Source: Thiosulfativibrio zosterae | GTDB taxonomy: Bacteria; Pseudomonadota; Gammaproteobacteria; Thiomicrospirales; Thiomicrospiraceae | NCBI RefSeq assembly: GCF_011398155.1 | Contig: NZ_AP021888.1 | Coordinates: 2,578,001 to 2,642,000 of the forward strand | Length of the DNA: 64,000 nucleotides | Direction of reading: 5' to 3' | In this document: positions 1-8,298 of the stretch, piece by piece | Numbering within the stretch: position 1 is the stretch's first letter | How the letters are laid out: every line of letters starts with the position of its first letter | The notes under the pieces: generated by a model | Seen by the model: the letters and a program-made list of their open reading frames with translations, nothing else | Databases searched by the model: none | Told to the model about the DNA's origin: nothing | Position numbers and translations under genes: made by a program

Positions 1-548
1 GCTTTAGAATCTAAAATAATCGAACGACGCACCTTGTCTGACCAATAATCATAATGGGCAATGCGGCGCAAACTGGCTTCAATACCACCAATCACAATGG
101 GCACATCTTTGTAGGCTTCTCGACAGCGTTGGGTGTAAATCATCACTGCGCGGTCAGGGCGTTTGCCGTGTTCATCATTAGGGGTGTAGGCATCGTTATG
201 GCGAATACGGCGGTCAGAGGTGTAATGGTTAATCATGGAATCCATATTGCCGGCGGTGACCCCAAAAAACAAATTCGGCTTGCCCAAAACTTTAAAGGGT
301 TCCGCCGATTGCCATTCGGGTTGAGCGATAATGCCCACACGAAACCCTTGCGCTTCAAGCGCGCGACCAATCACTGCTGCACCAAAACTTGGGTGGTCAA
401 CATAGGCATCGCCACTGACCAAAATAATGTCACACGAATCCCAACCCAGCGCATCCATCTCGGCGCGCGACATGGGTAAAAACGGTGCCGTGCCAAAACG
501 GTGAGCCCAGAATTTACGGTAAGAATTGATATTAGGTGCGCCAAGCAT
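1..548 (-). CDS. ygiQ: YgiQ family radical SAM protein, N-terminal part (cut by window edge)
   Basis: Reading the minus strand from the ATG at 546-548 gives 182 codons with no stop before the window edge. The translation starts [19 protein letters not shown] and contains [51 protein letters not shown] and [18 protein letters not shown], which match the highly conserved N-terminal UPF0313 region of E. coli YgiQ. The radical SAM CxxxCxxC motif lies further downstream, outside the window. The substrate of YgiQ is not established. The gene stands alone, 155 bp downstream of the hybrid kinase, with the 664-677 palindrome in between. Family assignment is very secure; only the 5' third is visible. 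Confidence 0.93.
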   Translation of the reverse strand, partial: MLGAPNINSYRKFWAHRFGTAPFLPMSRAEMDALGWDSCDIILVSGDAYVDHPSFGAAVIGRALEAQGFRVGIIAQPEWQSAEPFKVLGKPNLFFGVTAGNMDSMINHYTSDRRIRHNDAYTPNDEHGKRPDRAVMIYTQRCREAYKDVPIVIGGIEASLRRIAHYDYWSDKVRRSIILDSK

Positions 549-654
549 AGGAGTATCCTGAAAAAGGTTTTTAAAATAACCTTAAATTATACCACTGCTA
601 TGACCTAGCCATCAGAAAAGCTATATAACCTTATGATTTTTAGGCGAAATGCGC

Positions 655-686
655 CCTAAAAACAACCAGGCCTGGTTATTTTTAGG
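655..686. repeat. AACCAGGCCTGGTT palindrome, extended 32-bp copy
   Basis: The core AACCAGGCCTGGTT is at 664-677. Here the symmetry extends to 32 bp (arm CCTAAAAACAACCAGG against CCTGGTTATTTTTAGG, one mismatched pair). It lies between the 3' end of the hybrid kinase gene (704) and the start of ygiQ (548). The symmetric A/T flanks could also let it act as a terminator for the kinase gene in the minus direction, but a palindrome without a loop folds poorly, so a DNA-protein site is as likely. Confidence 0.75.
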
Positions 687-703
687 CGGTTTTTGGGCAC
701 TTT

Positions 704-2659
704 TTAAACATTTTCTGGCGCGGGTGCCAAGAAGGTGCTGAGGTGTTGTTTGAGCAAGGCAATATTGAGGGGTTTGCTGAGGTATTCATCCATGCCGGCG
801 GCTAAGAATCTTTCGCGGTCACCTTTCATGGCATTGGCGGTTAACGCAATGATGGGCGTGTGTTTTAAATGATTTTGTTGCTCATATTGGCGAATATGGC
901 CACTGGCAACGATGCCGTTCATGTTGGGCATATTTTCATCCATCAAGATGAGATCATATTGCTGTTGTTGCACGGCATCGATGGCTTCAACACCATCGTT
1001 GGCGATATCAAAGGTCAGTTTGAGTTTGCGCAAAATGGCCGACATGAGTAGCTGATTGGTTTTGTTGTCTTCCACCAATAATAGATGGCCATGAAAAGTT
1101 TCTGGCGCGGCCATGGGTGCTTGCACCTGTGCAATGGGTTGCCCTATGTCTATGGGTATTTCAAAGTAAAAACAACTGCCTTTGCCCACTTCGCTTTCTA
1201 CTTTGAGTTGCCCGCCCAACATTTCAACCAAACGGGCGCAAATAGCCAAACCTAAGCCTGTGCCGCCATATTTGCGCGTGGTTGAAGCCTCTGCTTGCGA
1301 GAAGGCTTCAAAGATTTTGCTTTGTTGGTCGGGTGAAATACCTATGCCTTGGTCGATGACTTCAATTTTTAATTGCTTGTCTTGCGGATACGAAATATTT
1401 AAAAACACCGTTTTGCCTGGTTCAGTAAACTTGATGGCATTGGACAGCAAATTGTTCATGATTTGTTTTAAACGCAACGAGTCGCTGTGCAATACCGGCG
1501 GCAAATTGGCCGCTATATCCACTTCAAGGGTGATATTTTTTTGCGAGGCATGGGCTTTAAACAATTCTGCGGTCGAGTTAAAGGCTTCAAAAGTTTCAAA
1601 GTCCACCTTGTCTAAATCGAGTTTATTGCTTTCGATTTTACTGAAATCGAGAATGTCGTTAATAATGGCGACCAAACCATGACTGGACTGTTCGATGGTT
1701 TTGAGATAAGTCATTTTTTCTGGGTCAGTTTCTTTGGCGCGCAACAACTGAATAAAACCAACAATGGCATTTAAAGGCGTGCGAATTTCGTGCGACATGT
1801 TGGCCAAAAAATTACTTTTACTTTCGGTCGCCTGCAAGGCACGGTCTTTTTCAACATCTAACTCTTGCGCCATCTGCTGAATGTGTTGACTGATCCAATA
1901 AAAAAACATTAATCCCAGCACAATCACCATCAAACTGAGCCCGATATAACGTAAAAGATATTGGTGTTTTTCGGCCTTAACTTGCGCTTTTAGGGTTTGT
2001 AAATACTGCACCTGTTCATACACCACACGATTGGTGTTTTCTTGCAAACGGTCAAACATGGGCACCGATTGTTTGAGCAACATTTTATTTTGCTGGATGC
2101 GTTGCGCCAATAAATCGGACTTGGCCTCTTCATCAATCAAGTCATACATTAAGCTCAAGCTGTCACTGATTTCTTGTGCCTTAAGTCGAATACTTTTAAG
2201 CTTGGGGATTAAATCAATGCGTAAGATGTTGTATTGGCTATTTTGAATGGGGTTGTAACTTAAGGCCAAACTTAAGTCATCTTTATCGGGCAAATTCAGG
2301 GAAATCACATGGGTAAAATCACCGCCCTTTTCCAACAAAGCGACCAAATGATGAATTTTAGCGATTTCGTCATCTATTTTTTTTAAGATGCTTTCGCGGT
2401 GTTTGACATTATTAGCAACCGTCAGCTCATAAAACTGCATTTGCATGCTGTTAACATTATGGTTTAGGTCGTTACCCAAAATGCCCTGCACCTCGGCATT
2501 GGCGATTTGCTTGTCTAGGGCGTTGGAATAACTCATATAACTGACATACAACCCGGCTTGCAAACTAAAACCCAACACAAAAATGAGCAACAACAGCCAC
2601 AATTTGGCGCGCAGTTGCTTGGGGGTGCTGGTGACATGATCAGTAGCGTTAGTAAACAT
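704..2659 (-). CDS. Hybrid sensor histidine kinase / response regulator
   Basis: The 651-aa membrane kinase has TM1 at about 20-40, a periplasmic helical sensor region of about 190 residues, TM2 at about 237-257, a HisKA domain with phospho-acceptor His290 in FLANMSHEIRTPLN, a HATPase_c domain (N box NNLLSNAIKF, G1 DQGIGIS, G2 GTGLGLAI) and a C-terminal receiver (LLLVEDNKTN, phospho-acceptor Asp574 in LILMDENMP, conserved K in LSKPL). All catalytic motifs are intact. There is no Hpt domain, so phosphotransfer needs a separate protein. It starts 59 bp after the substrate-binding lipoprotein gene on the same strand, suggesting that the lipoprotein delivers the signal to the periplasmic domain. 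The ligand is unknown. Confidence 0.93.
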   Translation of the reverse strand: MFTNATDHVTSTPKQLRAKLWLLLLIFVLGFSLQAGLYVSYMSYSNALDKQIANAEVQGILGNDLNHNVNSMQMQFYELTVANNVKHRESILKKIDDEIAKIHHLVALLEKGGDFTHVISLNLPDKDDLSLALSYNPIQNSQYNILRIDLIPKLKSIRLKAQEISDSLSLMYDLIDEEAKSDLLAQRIQQNKMLLKQSVPMFDRLQENTNRVVYEQVQYLQTLKAQVKAEKHQYLLRYIGLSLMVIVLGLMFFYWISQHIQQMAQELDVEKDRALQATESKSNFLANMSHEIRTPLNAIVGFIQLLRAKETDPEKMTYLKTIEQSSHGLVAIINDILDFSKIESNKLDLDKVDFETFEAFNSTAELFKAHASQKNITLEVDIAANLPPVLHSDSLRLKQIMNNLLSNAIKFTEPGKTVFLNISYPQDKQLKIEVIDQGIGISPDQQSKIFEAFSQAEASTTRKYGGTGLGLAICARLVEMLGGQLKVESEVGKGSCFYFEIPIDIGQPIAQVQAPMAAPETFHGHLLLVEDNKTNQLLMSAILRKLKLTFDIANDGVEAIDAVQQQQYDLILMDENMPNMNGIVASGHIRQYEQQNHLKHTPIIALTANAMKGDRERFLAAGMDEYLSKPLNIALLKQHLSTFLAPAPENV

Positions 2660-2718
2660 AAGTCAAAATGCCATAGAGTTGTGATTTATAAGGTTGATTT
2701 CAGTTGGATCAATGCTGG

Positions 2719-3564
2719 CTATTTCTGATGGGCAGCTTGCCATTCTGCCTCATTAAAAAAACCATAATCTTTCATAATCTTTAAGCCTGCTGCTGACGCG
2801 GCAAAGTCCATAAACTGCTGCGCCTCGGCAGGATGTTTAGAAAAACTCAGCCCACTGATTTCTAAGCGTCTGGGTTGCGCCAAATCATCTGGCAGTTCAA
2901 TGGCCTGCACATAAGGTTGGTTAGCTTCCCAGGTGGTAGTGGCTTGCCAGTTGATAGAAATATCGGCTTCTTGGTGTTTAAAGGCCTCATTAATACGGCG
3001 CGAATCGGTGGCGATATAGGTGGCATTTTTATAAGCGGCTTCTTCTAAGCCGACTTTCTTAAGGAGTTTTTGAGTAGCTTGACCGACACTGCCTGACTTA
3101 GGGTCACATAAGATCACACTAAGTTTGGTGTCGGTTAATTGTGCTAAGTCTGCGGTGAGATTTTTGGGATTGCCTTTCGCCACCACCAACGCCATGCGGT
3201 TAAAGCCTAAAAAAGCGCGTTGGGTGAAAAAGCCATCGGCTTTATTTTTGTCATAATAAGCGGTTGAGCCAGGCAAATATAAATCCCCTTTTTGGCTAAA
3301 CTTAAGGGCCTCATATAAATCTTGCGAGCCACCTTGGGTAATGATCACCTTAATGCCGGTGTTCGCCTCAAAGGCTTCCGCCATTTTCTTAAGGGGCGGC
3401 ACCATGGTAATGCCACAATAAAGCAACAATTCTGGTTTGTTTTGGGCTGTTTTATCCTCAGAACTTTGGTCACAGGCGCTTAAACCTAAGGCACTGGCAG
3501 AGGCTAAAAACAGCGTATTAAGAAGGTGTCGGCGTGAAAACATGAACTGCAAATCCCGTGTCAT
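2719..3564 (-). CDS. Periplasmic substrate-binding lipoprotein (ModA-like), paired with sensor kinase
   Basis: The 281-aa protein has an N-terminal signal with FSRRHLLNT and a lipobox-like LSAC, so it is probably a lipoprotein. The mature part is a type II periplasmic binding fold of the molybdate/extracellular solute-binding family (LLLYCGITMVPPLKKMAEAF, TGIKVIITQGGSQDLYEAL, GDLYLPGS). Two starts are possible: ATG at 3564, or ATG at 3543 giving MFSRRHLLN; the latter puts the twin Arg at the very N-terminus and is biologically attractive, but neither has a strong ribosome-binding site. No ABC permease or ATPase gene is adjacent; the only neighbour is the hybrid kinase. A sensory rather than transport role is therefore inferred. 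Confidence 0.82.
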   Translation of the reverse strand: MTRDLQFMFSRRHLLNTLFLASASALGLSACDQSSEDKTAQNKPELLLYCGITMVPPLKKMAEAFEANTGIKVIITQGGSQDLYEALKFSQKGDLYLPGSTAYYDKNKADGFFTQRAFLGFNRMALVVAKGNPKNLTADLAQLTDTKLSVILCDPKSGSVGQATQKLLKKVGLEEAAYKNATYIATDSRRINEAFKHQEADISINWQATTTWEANQPYVQAIELPDDLAQPRRLEISGLSFSKHPAEAQQFMDFAASAAGLKIMKDYGFFNEAEWQAAHQK

Positions 3565-3652
3565 CTATGAGTTAATCTGCTTATTCTAAACCAAAATAAG
3601 GCTTCATAATTTATTCAATTTGTTCTTTTTAAAGTTGAACACCTAAAGGATA

Positions 3653-3958
3653 TTAAGTGGGACGCTTGCCATTTGGGTTGGGGCGTAGAGTTAACAGCTC
3701 TTCAACTTCATGCTGTTCAAACCCCTCAGCAAACGCCAATTGCGCTAAAAGATTGGCTCGACTTTGCAACTCGGCAGGATGCGTGCCATTTTCAATGGCT
3801 TCTTCAAGCGCTTCTGAGAGCATATTTAAAATATCGGTCGCTTCTTGATGGTCAGTAAAATTTTTAGTTTGCAACCGCAAAGCATTCACATCAAAGCGTT
3901 CTAAAAGTTGCTTAGCCTTGAGGGCATTTTTGATATTTAAAACCGCCGCTTCACTCAT
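3653..3958 (-). CDS. Small hypothetical protein, queF operon
   Basis: The 101-aa soluble acidic protein is predicted to be almost all helical (ALKAKQLLERFDVNALRLQ, NMLSEALEEAIENG) and ends in a basic tail (NPNGKRPT). I recognise no family. Its ATG lies 2 bp after the stop of the 53-aa gene upstream, so it probably belongs to the queF transcript. There are no signal peptide, membrane segment or cysteines. The consistent codon use and operon-like spacing support a real gene. Confidence 0.6.
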   Translation of the reverse strand: MSEAAVLNIKNALKAKQLLERFDVNALRLQTKNFTDHQEATDILNMLSEALEEAIENGTHPAELQSRANLLAQLAFAEGFEQHEVEELLTLRPNPNGKRPT

Positions 3959-3960
3959 TT

Positions 3961-4122
3961 TTAACTCACTTTTTTGCGCAAAATATAGCGCGGATTATGT
4001 TGATAAAGGTCATCCCAGCCTTCATCGGTTCTCGGCGATGACGCTTGTGGCTCGTAAGGGGTTGTGTCTAAAACCCATTCATAACCAAACAGTCCAAATA
4101 GCCCGTTAAGCAACCGCAACAT
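3961..4122 (-). CDS. 53-aa small protein translationally coupled to queF
   Basis: An open frame begins with the ATG at 4120-4122, which overlaps the queF stop codon as TAATG. It encodes MLRLLNGLFGLFGYEWVLDT and ends in basic ILRKKVS, 53 residues in all, stopping 2 bp before the next gene. A short hydrophobic N-terminus (residues 1-18) is followed by a polar region with P, D, E, W and Y, so peripheral membrane association is possible. The stop-start overlap and tight downstream spacing argue for a real coupled gene rather than chance. No family recognised. Confidence 0.55.
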   Translation of the reverse strand: MLRLLNGLFGLFGYEWVLDTTPYEPQASSPRTDEGWDDLYQHNPRYILRKKVS

Positions 4123-4952
4123 TACTGACGCACCGTGCGGCTGATGTCAAATTCATCTTCAAAATTGGAGCGATACGGATTAATATCTAGCCCGCCACGG
4201 CGCACATAACGCGCATAAACCGTAAGTTTTATGGGGTTGCAGTGGCTCATCAGATCGGTAAAAATTCGCTCGACACATTGCTCGTGAAACTCATTGTGCT
4301 CACGAAACGAAATCAGGTATTTCAGCAAATTCTCATGATTGATTTTCGGCCCCTCATAACGAATCACCACCGACCCCCAATCCGGTTGCCCTGTGACCAA
4401 GCAGTTGGATTTTAGCAAGTGGCTGTTAAGCGTTTCGCTCACAAAAGAGCCATCGGTGGTCAACACCTCAGGCGTCAACGCATAACTGTCAACGCGAATA
4501 TCCAACTCATCCAAACACTCGCCTGGCAAATGACCGATTAGGGTTTCCTCGTCATTCACGCTGCGAAATTCTGCAAACACATCACCACCGGCCGCCGCCG
4601 ACAAGTCGGCCTCCATCAAGGACAACACCGCCTCTGGCGAAGAAAACTTGGTGCCGTTAAAGGAGTTTAAGTACAACTTAAAGGACTTAGATTCAATTAA
4701 ATTGGGACAGTCTGCCGGAAAACTAAAATCGGCCACCATCACCACGGGCTTACCCTTGGGGTTTAACCAAGACACCTCATAAGCCGTCCAAATATCCAGC
4801 CCATCAAATGGCAAATTATCTAAGCGAATACCCAACTCATCACGCTTTTCTTGGCGCGGAATGGGAAACAGCAAACTGGGGTCATATTGATTGCAATAAT
4901 GGGTACTCTGCCCTAGCAAACTCTTTTCAGCGGTATTGGTTTTTTCAGTCAT
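4122..4952 (-). CDS. queF: NADPH-dependent 7-cyano-7-deazaguanine reductase (preQ0 reductase)
   Basis: The 276-aa protein is a type II (YqcD/bimodular) QueF. It reduces the nitrile of preQ0 to the aminomethyl group of preQ1 with NADPH in queuosine synthesis, in the cytosol. Visible features are the QueF signature ESKSFKLYLNSFN (about 88-100), the catalytic Cys184 in SNCLVTGQPDWGS that forms the covalent thioimide, and the conserved EFHEQCVERIF segment. The length matches E. coli QueF (282 aa). Two small genes follow in an operon-like arrangement. No other queuosine genes are in the window. Confidence 0.96.
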   Translation of the reverse strand: MTEKTNTAEKSLLGQSTHYCNQYDPSLLFPIPRQEKRDELGIRLDNLPFDGLDIWTAYEVSWLNPKGKPVVMVADFSFPADCPNLIESKSFKLYLNSFNGTKFSSPEAVLSLMEADLSAAAGGDVFAEFRSVNDEETLIGHLPGECLDELDIRVDSYALTPEVLTTDGSFVSETLNSHLLKSNCLVTGQPDWGSVVIRYEGPKINHENLLKYLISFREHNEFHEQCVERIFTDLMSHCNPIKLTVYARYVRRGGLDINPYRSNFEDEFDISRTVRQ

Positions 4953-5036
4953 GGGTTTTATCCTGGCACATCAAAATTATGCTACTCGATTAGATCATAC
5001 AGCTCTGACCTAACGCCTAAATTCTCTTTTTAAATC

Positions 5037-5900
5037 CTAATCCAACGCCAAATACTGGATAAAAAACTTATCCATCTTAGAAAAGCCAAACAGCTTTTTT
5101 CCCAAGTCTTTTAGGCTGGCACCAATCAAATAGCAATGCTCATCGTCTAAAATCAAAAAACGATCATGAACCGTTTTCAGCTCTTTAACATTAATTGGGC
5201 TGTACTGGCTATTGTATTTAGCAATATCTAAAGCCAGCTGTTTGCTAATAGACTGGGTATAAATGGTAATTTGTGCTTGTTGATTTTTGCTCAACAGCGT
5301 TAAGGTTGTTTCATCAATATAATTATCTATAAGTACAATTCGCTGTTTAGCACTTCGAATTAAATCACTGACAAAGGCATAAGCATCAAATATTTGGCCA
5401 TTGCAAAATATGCCCTGAACAGGCGTTGGCTGTTTTGACTCTAGAGCATCTAAAATGGCATCAACTTTGGTGTCGGTGAGATATTGTTTACGCTCTATGG
5501 CGTCCATGCGCTCAAACAGTAAAGCATTCTGATTCATAAAGCGTCGCATGGATACAAAAGTTTCAATGATTCTGATGCTCATGGCAATCGCGACATCACT
5601 TTTCAGCACTGCGCTCAACATCGACACGCCCTGTTCGGTAAAAGCATAAGGTAATGCGCTAGAATGTTTTAAGGAATCGAACCGGTCGCAATTTGCGACC
5701 AGTTCATTCTTTTCTTGTATCGTAAGCTGAAACCTAAAGCTATCAGGGAAACGAGCCAAATTTCTTTTTACTTGCTCGTTAAGGCGTTTAGTATCAACAC
5801 CATACAATTCCGCCAAATCACGATCAACCATGACTTGGGCGTTGCGAATGTTAAAAATTCGACTTTGAATACTCAGGTCGTTGACATTTATTTCATTCAT
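5037..5900 (-). CDS. ORF6N domain protein with C-terminal PLD-like domain
   Basis: The 287-aa protein has an N-terminal ORF6N DNA-binding domain (about 5-125: RNAQVMVDRDLAELYGVDTK, LNEQVKRNLARFP, YAFTEQGVSMLSAVL), typical of phage and mobile-element proteins. A linker follows, then a C-terminal domain resembling a single phospholipase-D-like half (AKQRIVLIDNYIDETTLTLL, then TVHDRFLILDDEHCYLIGAS and LKDLGKK). The HxK catalytic pair is altered to HDR, so nuclease activity is doubtful. Proteins of this build are usually annotated as ORF6N domain-containing. The function is unknown; regulatory, anti-phage or toxin-like roles have been suggested for related ones. It is separated by only 13 bp from the membrane-protein gene on the same strand, but that gene reads towards it from the copper region. 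Confidence 0.8.
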   Translation of the reverse strand: MNEINVNDLSIQSRIFNIRNAQVMVDRDLAELYGVDTKRLNEQVKRNLARFPDSFRFQLTIQEKNELVANCDRFDSLKHSSALPYAFTEQGVSMLSAVLKSDVAIAMSIRIIETFVSMRRFMNQNALLFERMDAIERKQYLTDTKVDAILDALESKQPTPVQGIFCNGQIFDAYAFVSDLIRSAKQRIVLIDNYIDETTLTLLSKNQQAQITIYTQSISKQLALDIAKYNSQYSPINVKELKTVHDRFLILDDEHCYLIGASLKDLGKKLFGFSKMDKFFIQYLALD

Positions 5901-5913
5901 AATAGCTAACTAC

Positions 5914-6312
5914 TTATCCTGGCACATCAAAATTGCGTAAGGCTGTGCGATAAGCATTTAATGGACTGAGCAAGGCGTCTGCCACAATCATGGCAAATCC
6001 TAGCCAATGGTAAAAGGACGGTTCTTTGCCTTCGGTAAACCATAAGTAACTCAATAATCCTGTTGCCAAAACCAAAGACAAAACTGCCCAAAACTGGTCC
6101 AGAAAAAAGCCCATGGCACCGGTATCACTCGATTTAAAAATTTCTATAAACATAATCGCCACGGCAAAACCAATAAACACATAGCCGGTGGTTCCTGTCA
6201 TTGGCAGTTCCAAAAACTCTGCACCCAGTAAAAATACGATTAGCAACAACATCCACGGAAAGCGGCTTAATAGGGTTAGGGTTGAACTAGATGACACTTT
6301 GACTTCACTCAT
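5914..6312 (-). CDS. Four-helix inner-membrane protein next to hvfBC
   Basis: The 132-aa protein has about four hydrophobic segments (WMLLLIVFLLGAEFLELP, YVFIGFAVAIMFIEIF, FFLDQFWAVLSLVLATGLLS, FYHWLGFAMIVADALL). It begins 24 bp after the end of hvfC and is probably co-transcribed. Haemophilus-type hvf operons contain a DoxX-like four-helix protein at this position, but I do not see DoxX signature residues here, so equivalence is only positional. A role in the electron supply or export of the modified peptide is possible but unproven. Confidence 0.7.
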   Translation of the reverse strand: MSEVKVSSSSTLTLLSRFPWMLLLIVFLLGAEFLELPMTGTTGYVFIGFAVAIMFIEIFKSSDTGAMGFFLDQFWAVLSLVLATGLLSYLWFTEGKEPSFYHWLGFAMIVADALLSPLNAYRTALRNFDVPG

Positions 6313-6336
6313 ACATTTTCCTTTGGTCGTTTGAGG

Positions 6337-7116
6337 TTATTCTACAAATCCTAATAAATTTTGTTCGATAAATTGCTGCAAAATCGGCTCAGCAAAACCT
6401 TGTAAATCTTCCAGCGGCTGACCCACTTGCGCTGCTAAGGCGCTCAATACTTGCGCTGCCGTTTGGGTTTGGTTGTCCATAAAACCTAAGAGCATTTCAT
6501 ACAAAATAGGCGACAACACCATTTGCTGTACCGCATCTTCATCATCCCTAAACACCAATAAAAAGCTCGGCCATTCGGGCTTGTCACGCATCACACTCGC
6601 CTGCATTTCATGCACTGGCCATTCATAGGCCAAGGGCCAAGCCACCGGCGATAATTGATACACTGCCTGCCAATCTAGCAAACAATCCTCATCATTCAAC
6701 GGCCCTTCTTGCGGTTCAATACTCACTGCCAACTCCACCCATTCGTAATGCGCCAACTCTAGTAAATAGGCAGGGTCATCCGCTGTGGGTTGATATTCGG
6801 TTTGCAGAAAGGCCAAAAACTCTTGCCCCAATTCATGGAACAAGGGCGTTTGCGCGTGATGTTGTTGCATAAATGCGCGCACGAGCGCTTGGCAACGCTG
6901 CTCGCCCAATTGTTTGGATAAGATGGGAAACAGGCTGTTAAAAAACCCCAGTAGATTGTTAAAAAACAACGCCTGATAAATGTCCAAACGGCGTTTTTCT
7001 GGGGTAAATTTAACCAGGCCTGGTTGTTTTTGGACTGAAAAATCGACTTTTTCAGGGGCGCGAATCGCTTGGGTAAAAGCGTTTTGCAGTTGTTGAAACG
7101 CGGGCAACTTATTCAT
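6337..7116 (-). CDS. hvfC: HvfC/BufC-type DUF2063 partner of the MNIO maturase
   Basis: The 259-aa protein has an N-terminal DUF2063 domain (FQQLQNAFTQAIRAPEK, then EKRRLDIYQALFFNNLLGFF and LVRAFMQQHHAQTPLFHELG) and a divergent C-terminal domain. In characterised HvfBC, MbnBC and BufBC pairs this type of subunit binds the precursor and presents it to the iron enzyme. It overlaps hvfB by 8 bp, the usual arrangement. Residues 31-36 (QPGLVK) are encoded by the AACCAGGCCTGGTT palindrome, sitting just before the conserved RRLDIYQ segment. Confidence 0.9.
   Translation of the reverse strand: MNKLPAFQQLQNAFTQAIRAPEKVDFSVQKQPGLVKFTPEKRRLDIYQALFFNNLLGFFNSLFPILSKQLGEQRCQALVRAFMQQHHAQTPLFHELGQEFLAFLQTEYQPTADDPAYLLELAHYEWVELAVSIEPQEGPLNDEDCLLDWQAVYQLSPVAWPLAYEWPVHEMQASVMRDKPEWPSFLLVFRDDEDAVQQMVLSPILYEMLLGFMDNQTQTAAQVLSALAAQVGQPLEDLQGFAEPILQQFIEQNLLGFVE
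7012..7025. repeat. AACCAGGCCTGGTT palindrome inside hvfC
   Basis: This is an exact 14-bp palindrome within the coding sequence, followed on the + strand by GTTTTTG. It is read as KQPGLVK in the N-terminal part of hvfC. It shares core and T-rich flank with the copies at 30162, 33673 and 50006. Confidence 0.9.
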
Positions 7117-7939
7117 GCGCGCTTCTCCAAGCCTGTTGCGCTTGTTGAATCTGTGCCACTTCTTGCATCAATTCAGGCAGGGGCGGAATGTTAAAATCAC
7201 GCTCTAACAAGGTGGGTTGCAAGCCGTGTTTTTCATAGGTTGCGTCCAACAAATCCCAAACGGCGGCTTTAACCGGCTCACCATGGGTGTCTATTTTTAA
7301 ATCGTCGGCCTCATCAAAATGGCCAGCCATGTGCAGATATTGAATACGCTGCGTTGGCATGGCTTGCATAAAACTCAAGGCATCATAGCCGTGGTTAATG
7401 CTGTTCACATAAATATTATTCACATCCAGCATCAGGCCGCAATCCGCCTCAGACAAGACCGCATTCACAAACTCGACCTCGGTCAGTTCCGTGCTGGGCA
7501 TCAAGTAAAACGACACATTCTCAATCCCCAGCGGGCGCTCCAAAATATCCTGCACTCGGCGAATGCGCTCGGCCACATAATGCACCGCTTCTTCGGTAAA
7601 GGGAATGGGCAACAAATCATACAAATGCCCTGAGTCGCCGCAGTAGCTGAGGTGTTCGGTATAAAACAAAACCTCATGCTCGTTTAAAAAACCTTTTAAC
7701 TCATGCAAATAAGCCTCGTCCAACGCACGTGGCCCGCCCAAATCCAATGACAAACCATGACACACAAAAGGATAACGCTCCGACAAGGTTCGCAACTCGC
7801 GCCCCAAACGACCGCCAAAACGCAACCAGTTCTCGGGGGCAACTTCTAAAAAGTCGATTTTGAAATCGGGATTTGTGAGGATTTCCTCAAAAAAATCGCG
7901 TCGCAACCCTAATCCAGCACCTTGAATACTTTGACTCAT
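7109..7939 (-). CDS. hvfB: MNIO (DUF692) family multinuclear iron oxidative maturase, HvfB/BufB type
   Basis: The 276-aa TIM-barrel protein belongs to the DUF692 family. Members use two or three iron ions and O2 to convert cysteine in a precursor peptide into oxazolone/thioamide or thiooxazole groups that bind copper. Candidate metal ligands are in order: FVCHGLSLDLG, YTEHLSYCG, IENVSFYL, LMLDVNNIYVNSINHG, YLHMAGH, IDTHGEPV and LERDFNIPP. Its 3' end overlaps hvfC. The EGKCG precursor gene lies 0.8 kb upstream on the same strand, separated by a toxin-antitoxin pair. Family membership is secure; the exact product chemistry is inferred from the precursor motif. Confidence 0.93.
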   Translation of the reverse strand: MSQSIQGAGLGLRRDFFEEILTNPDFKIDFLEVAPENWLRFGGRLGRELRTLSERYPFVCHGLSLDLGGPRALDEAYLHELKGFLNEHEVLFYTEHLSYCGDSGHLYDLLPIPFTEEAVHYVAERIRRVQDILERPLGIENVSFYLMPSTELTEVEFVNAVLSEADCGLMLDVNNIYVNSINHGYDALSFMQAMPTQRIQYLHMAGHFDEADDLKIDTHGEPVKAAVWDLLDATYEKHGLQPTLLERDFNIPPLPELMQEVAQIQQAQQAWRSAHE

Positions 7940-7989
7940 AAAACTCCGCTCAACTTCTTAATTCCAATCACTCCAACCTATTAGGCATA

Positions 7990-8298
7990 TTAGGCAAACA
8001 TTTGTAGCAAAGTTTTGTGCCAAACTTCCAAAGGAATACTGCCCATTTTTTTTGTTAACCGCTGTTTATCAACCGTGCGCACTTGGTCAAGCAAAATTCG
8101 AGCTGACTTACCTTGAAAAGTCCATTCTGGACGACACCCTAATGACTGACCTTTAGAAGTAATAGGCGCAATAATCACTCTGGGTAAAACTTGATTCATA
8201 TCATCTGGAGAAATCACCAAGCAAGGGCGTGTTTTTTGAATTTCAGAACCTACCGTTGGGTCTAAACAGACCCAATAAACATCGCCTCTTTTTACCAT
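7990..8298 (-). CDS. MazF/PemK family toxin (endoribonuclease)
   Basis: The 102-aa protein starts MVKRGDVYWVCLDPTVGSE and carries QKTRPCLVISPDDMN, VIIAPITSK, ILLDQVRTVDKQRL and a terminal helix, the full MazF/PemK fold. MazF toxins cleave mRNA at specific short sequences. The ATG at 8296-8298 overlaps the antitoxin stop as ATGGTAA, which favours it over the upstream in-frame TTG. It is the second gene of a two-gene module and ends 50 bp before hvfB, so transcription could continue into hvfBC. Confidence 0.92.
   Translation of the reverse strand: MVKRGDVYWVCLDPTVGSEIQKTRPCLVISPDDMNQVLPRVIIAPITSKGQSLGCRPEWTFQGKSARILLDQVRTVDKQRLTKKMGSIPLEVWHKTLLQMFA

Noticed and set aside
5037-5900. Prophage remnant around the ORF6N gene
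   Set aside because: No integrase, attachment repeat or other phage gene is adjacent; both neighbours are ordinary operons.
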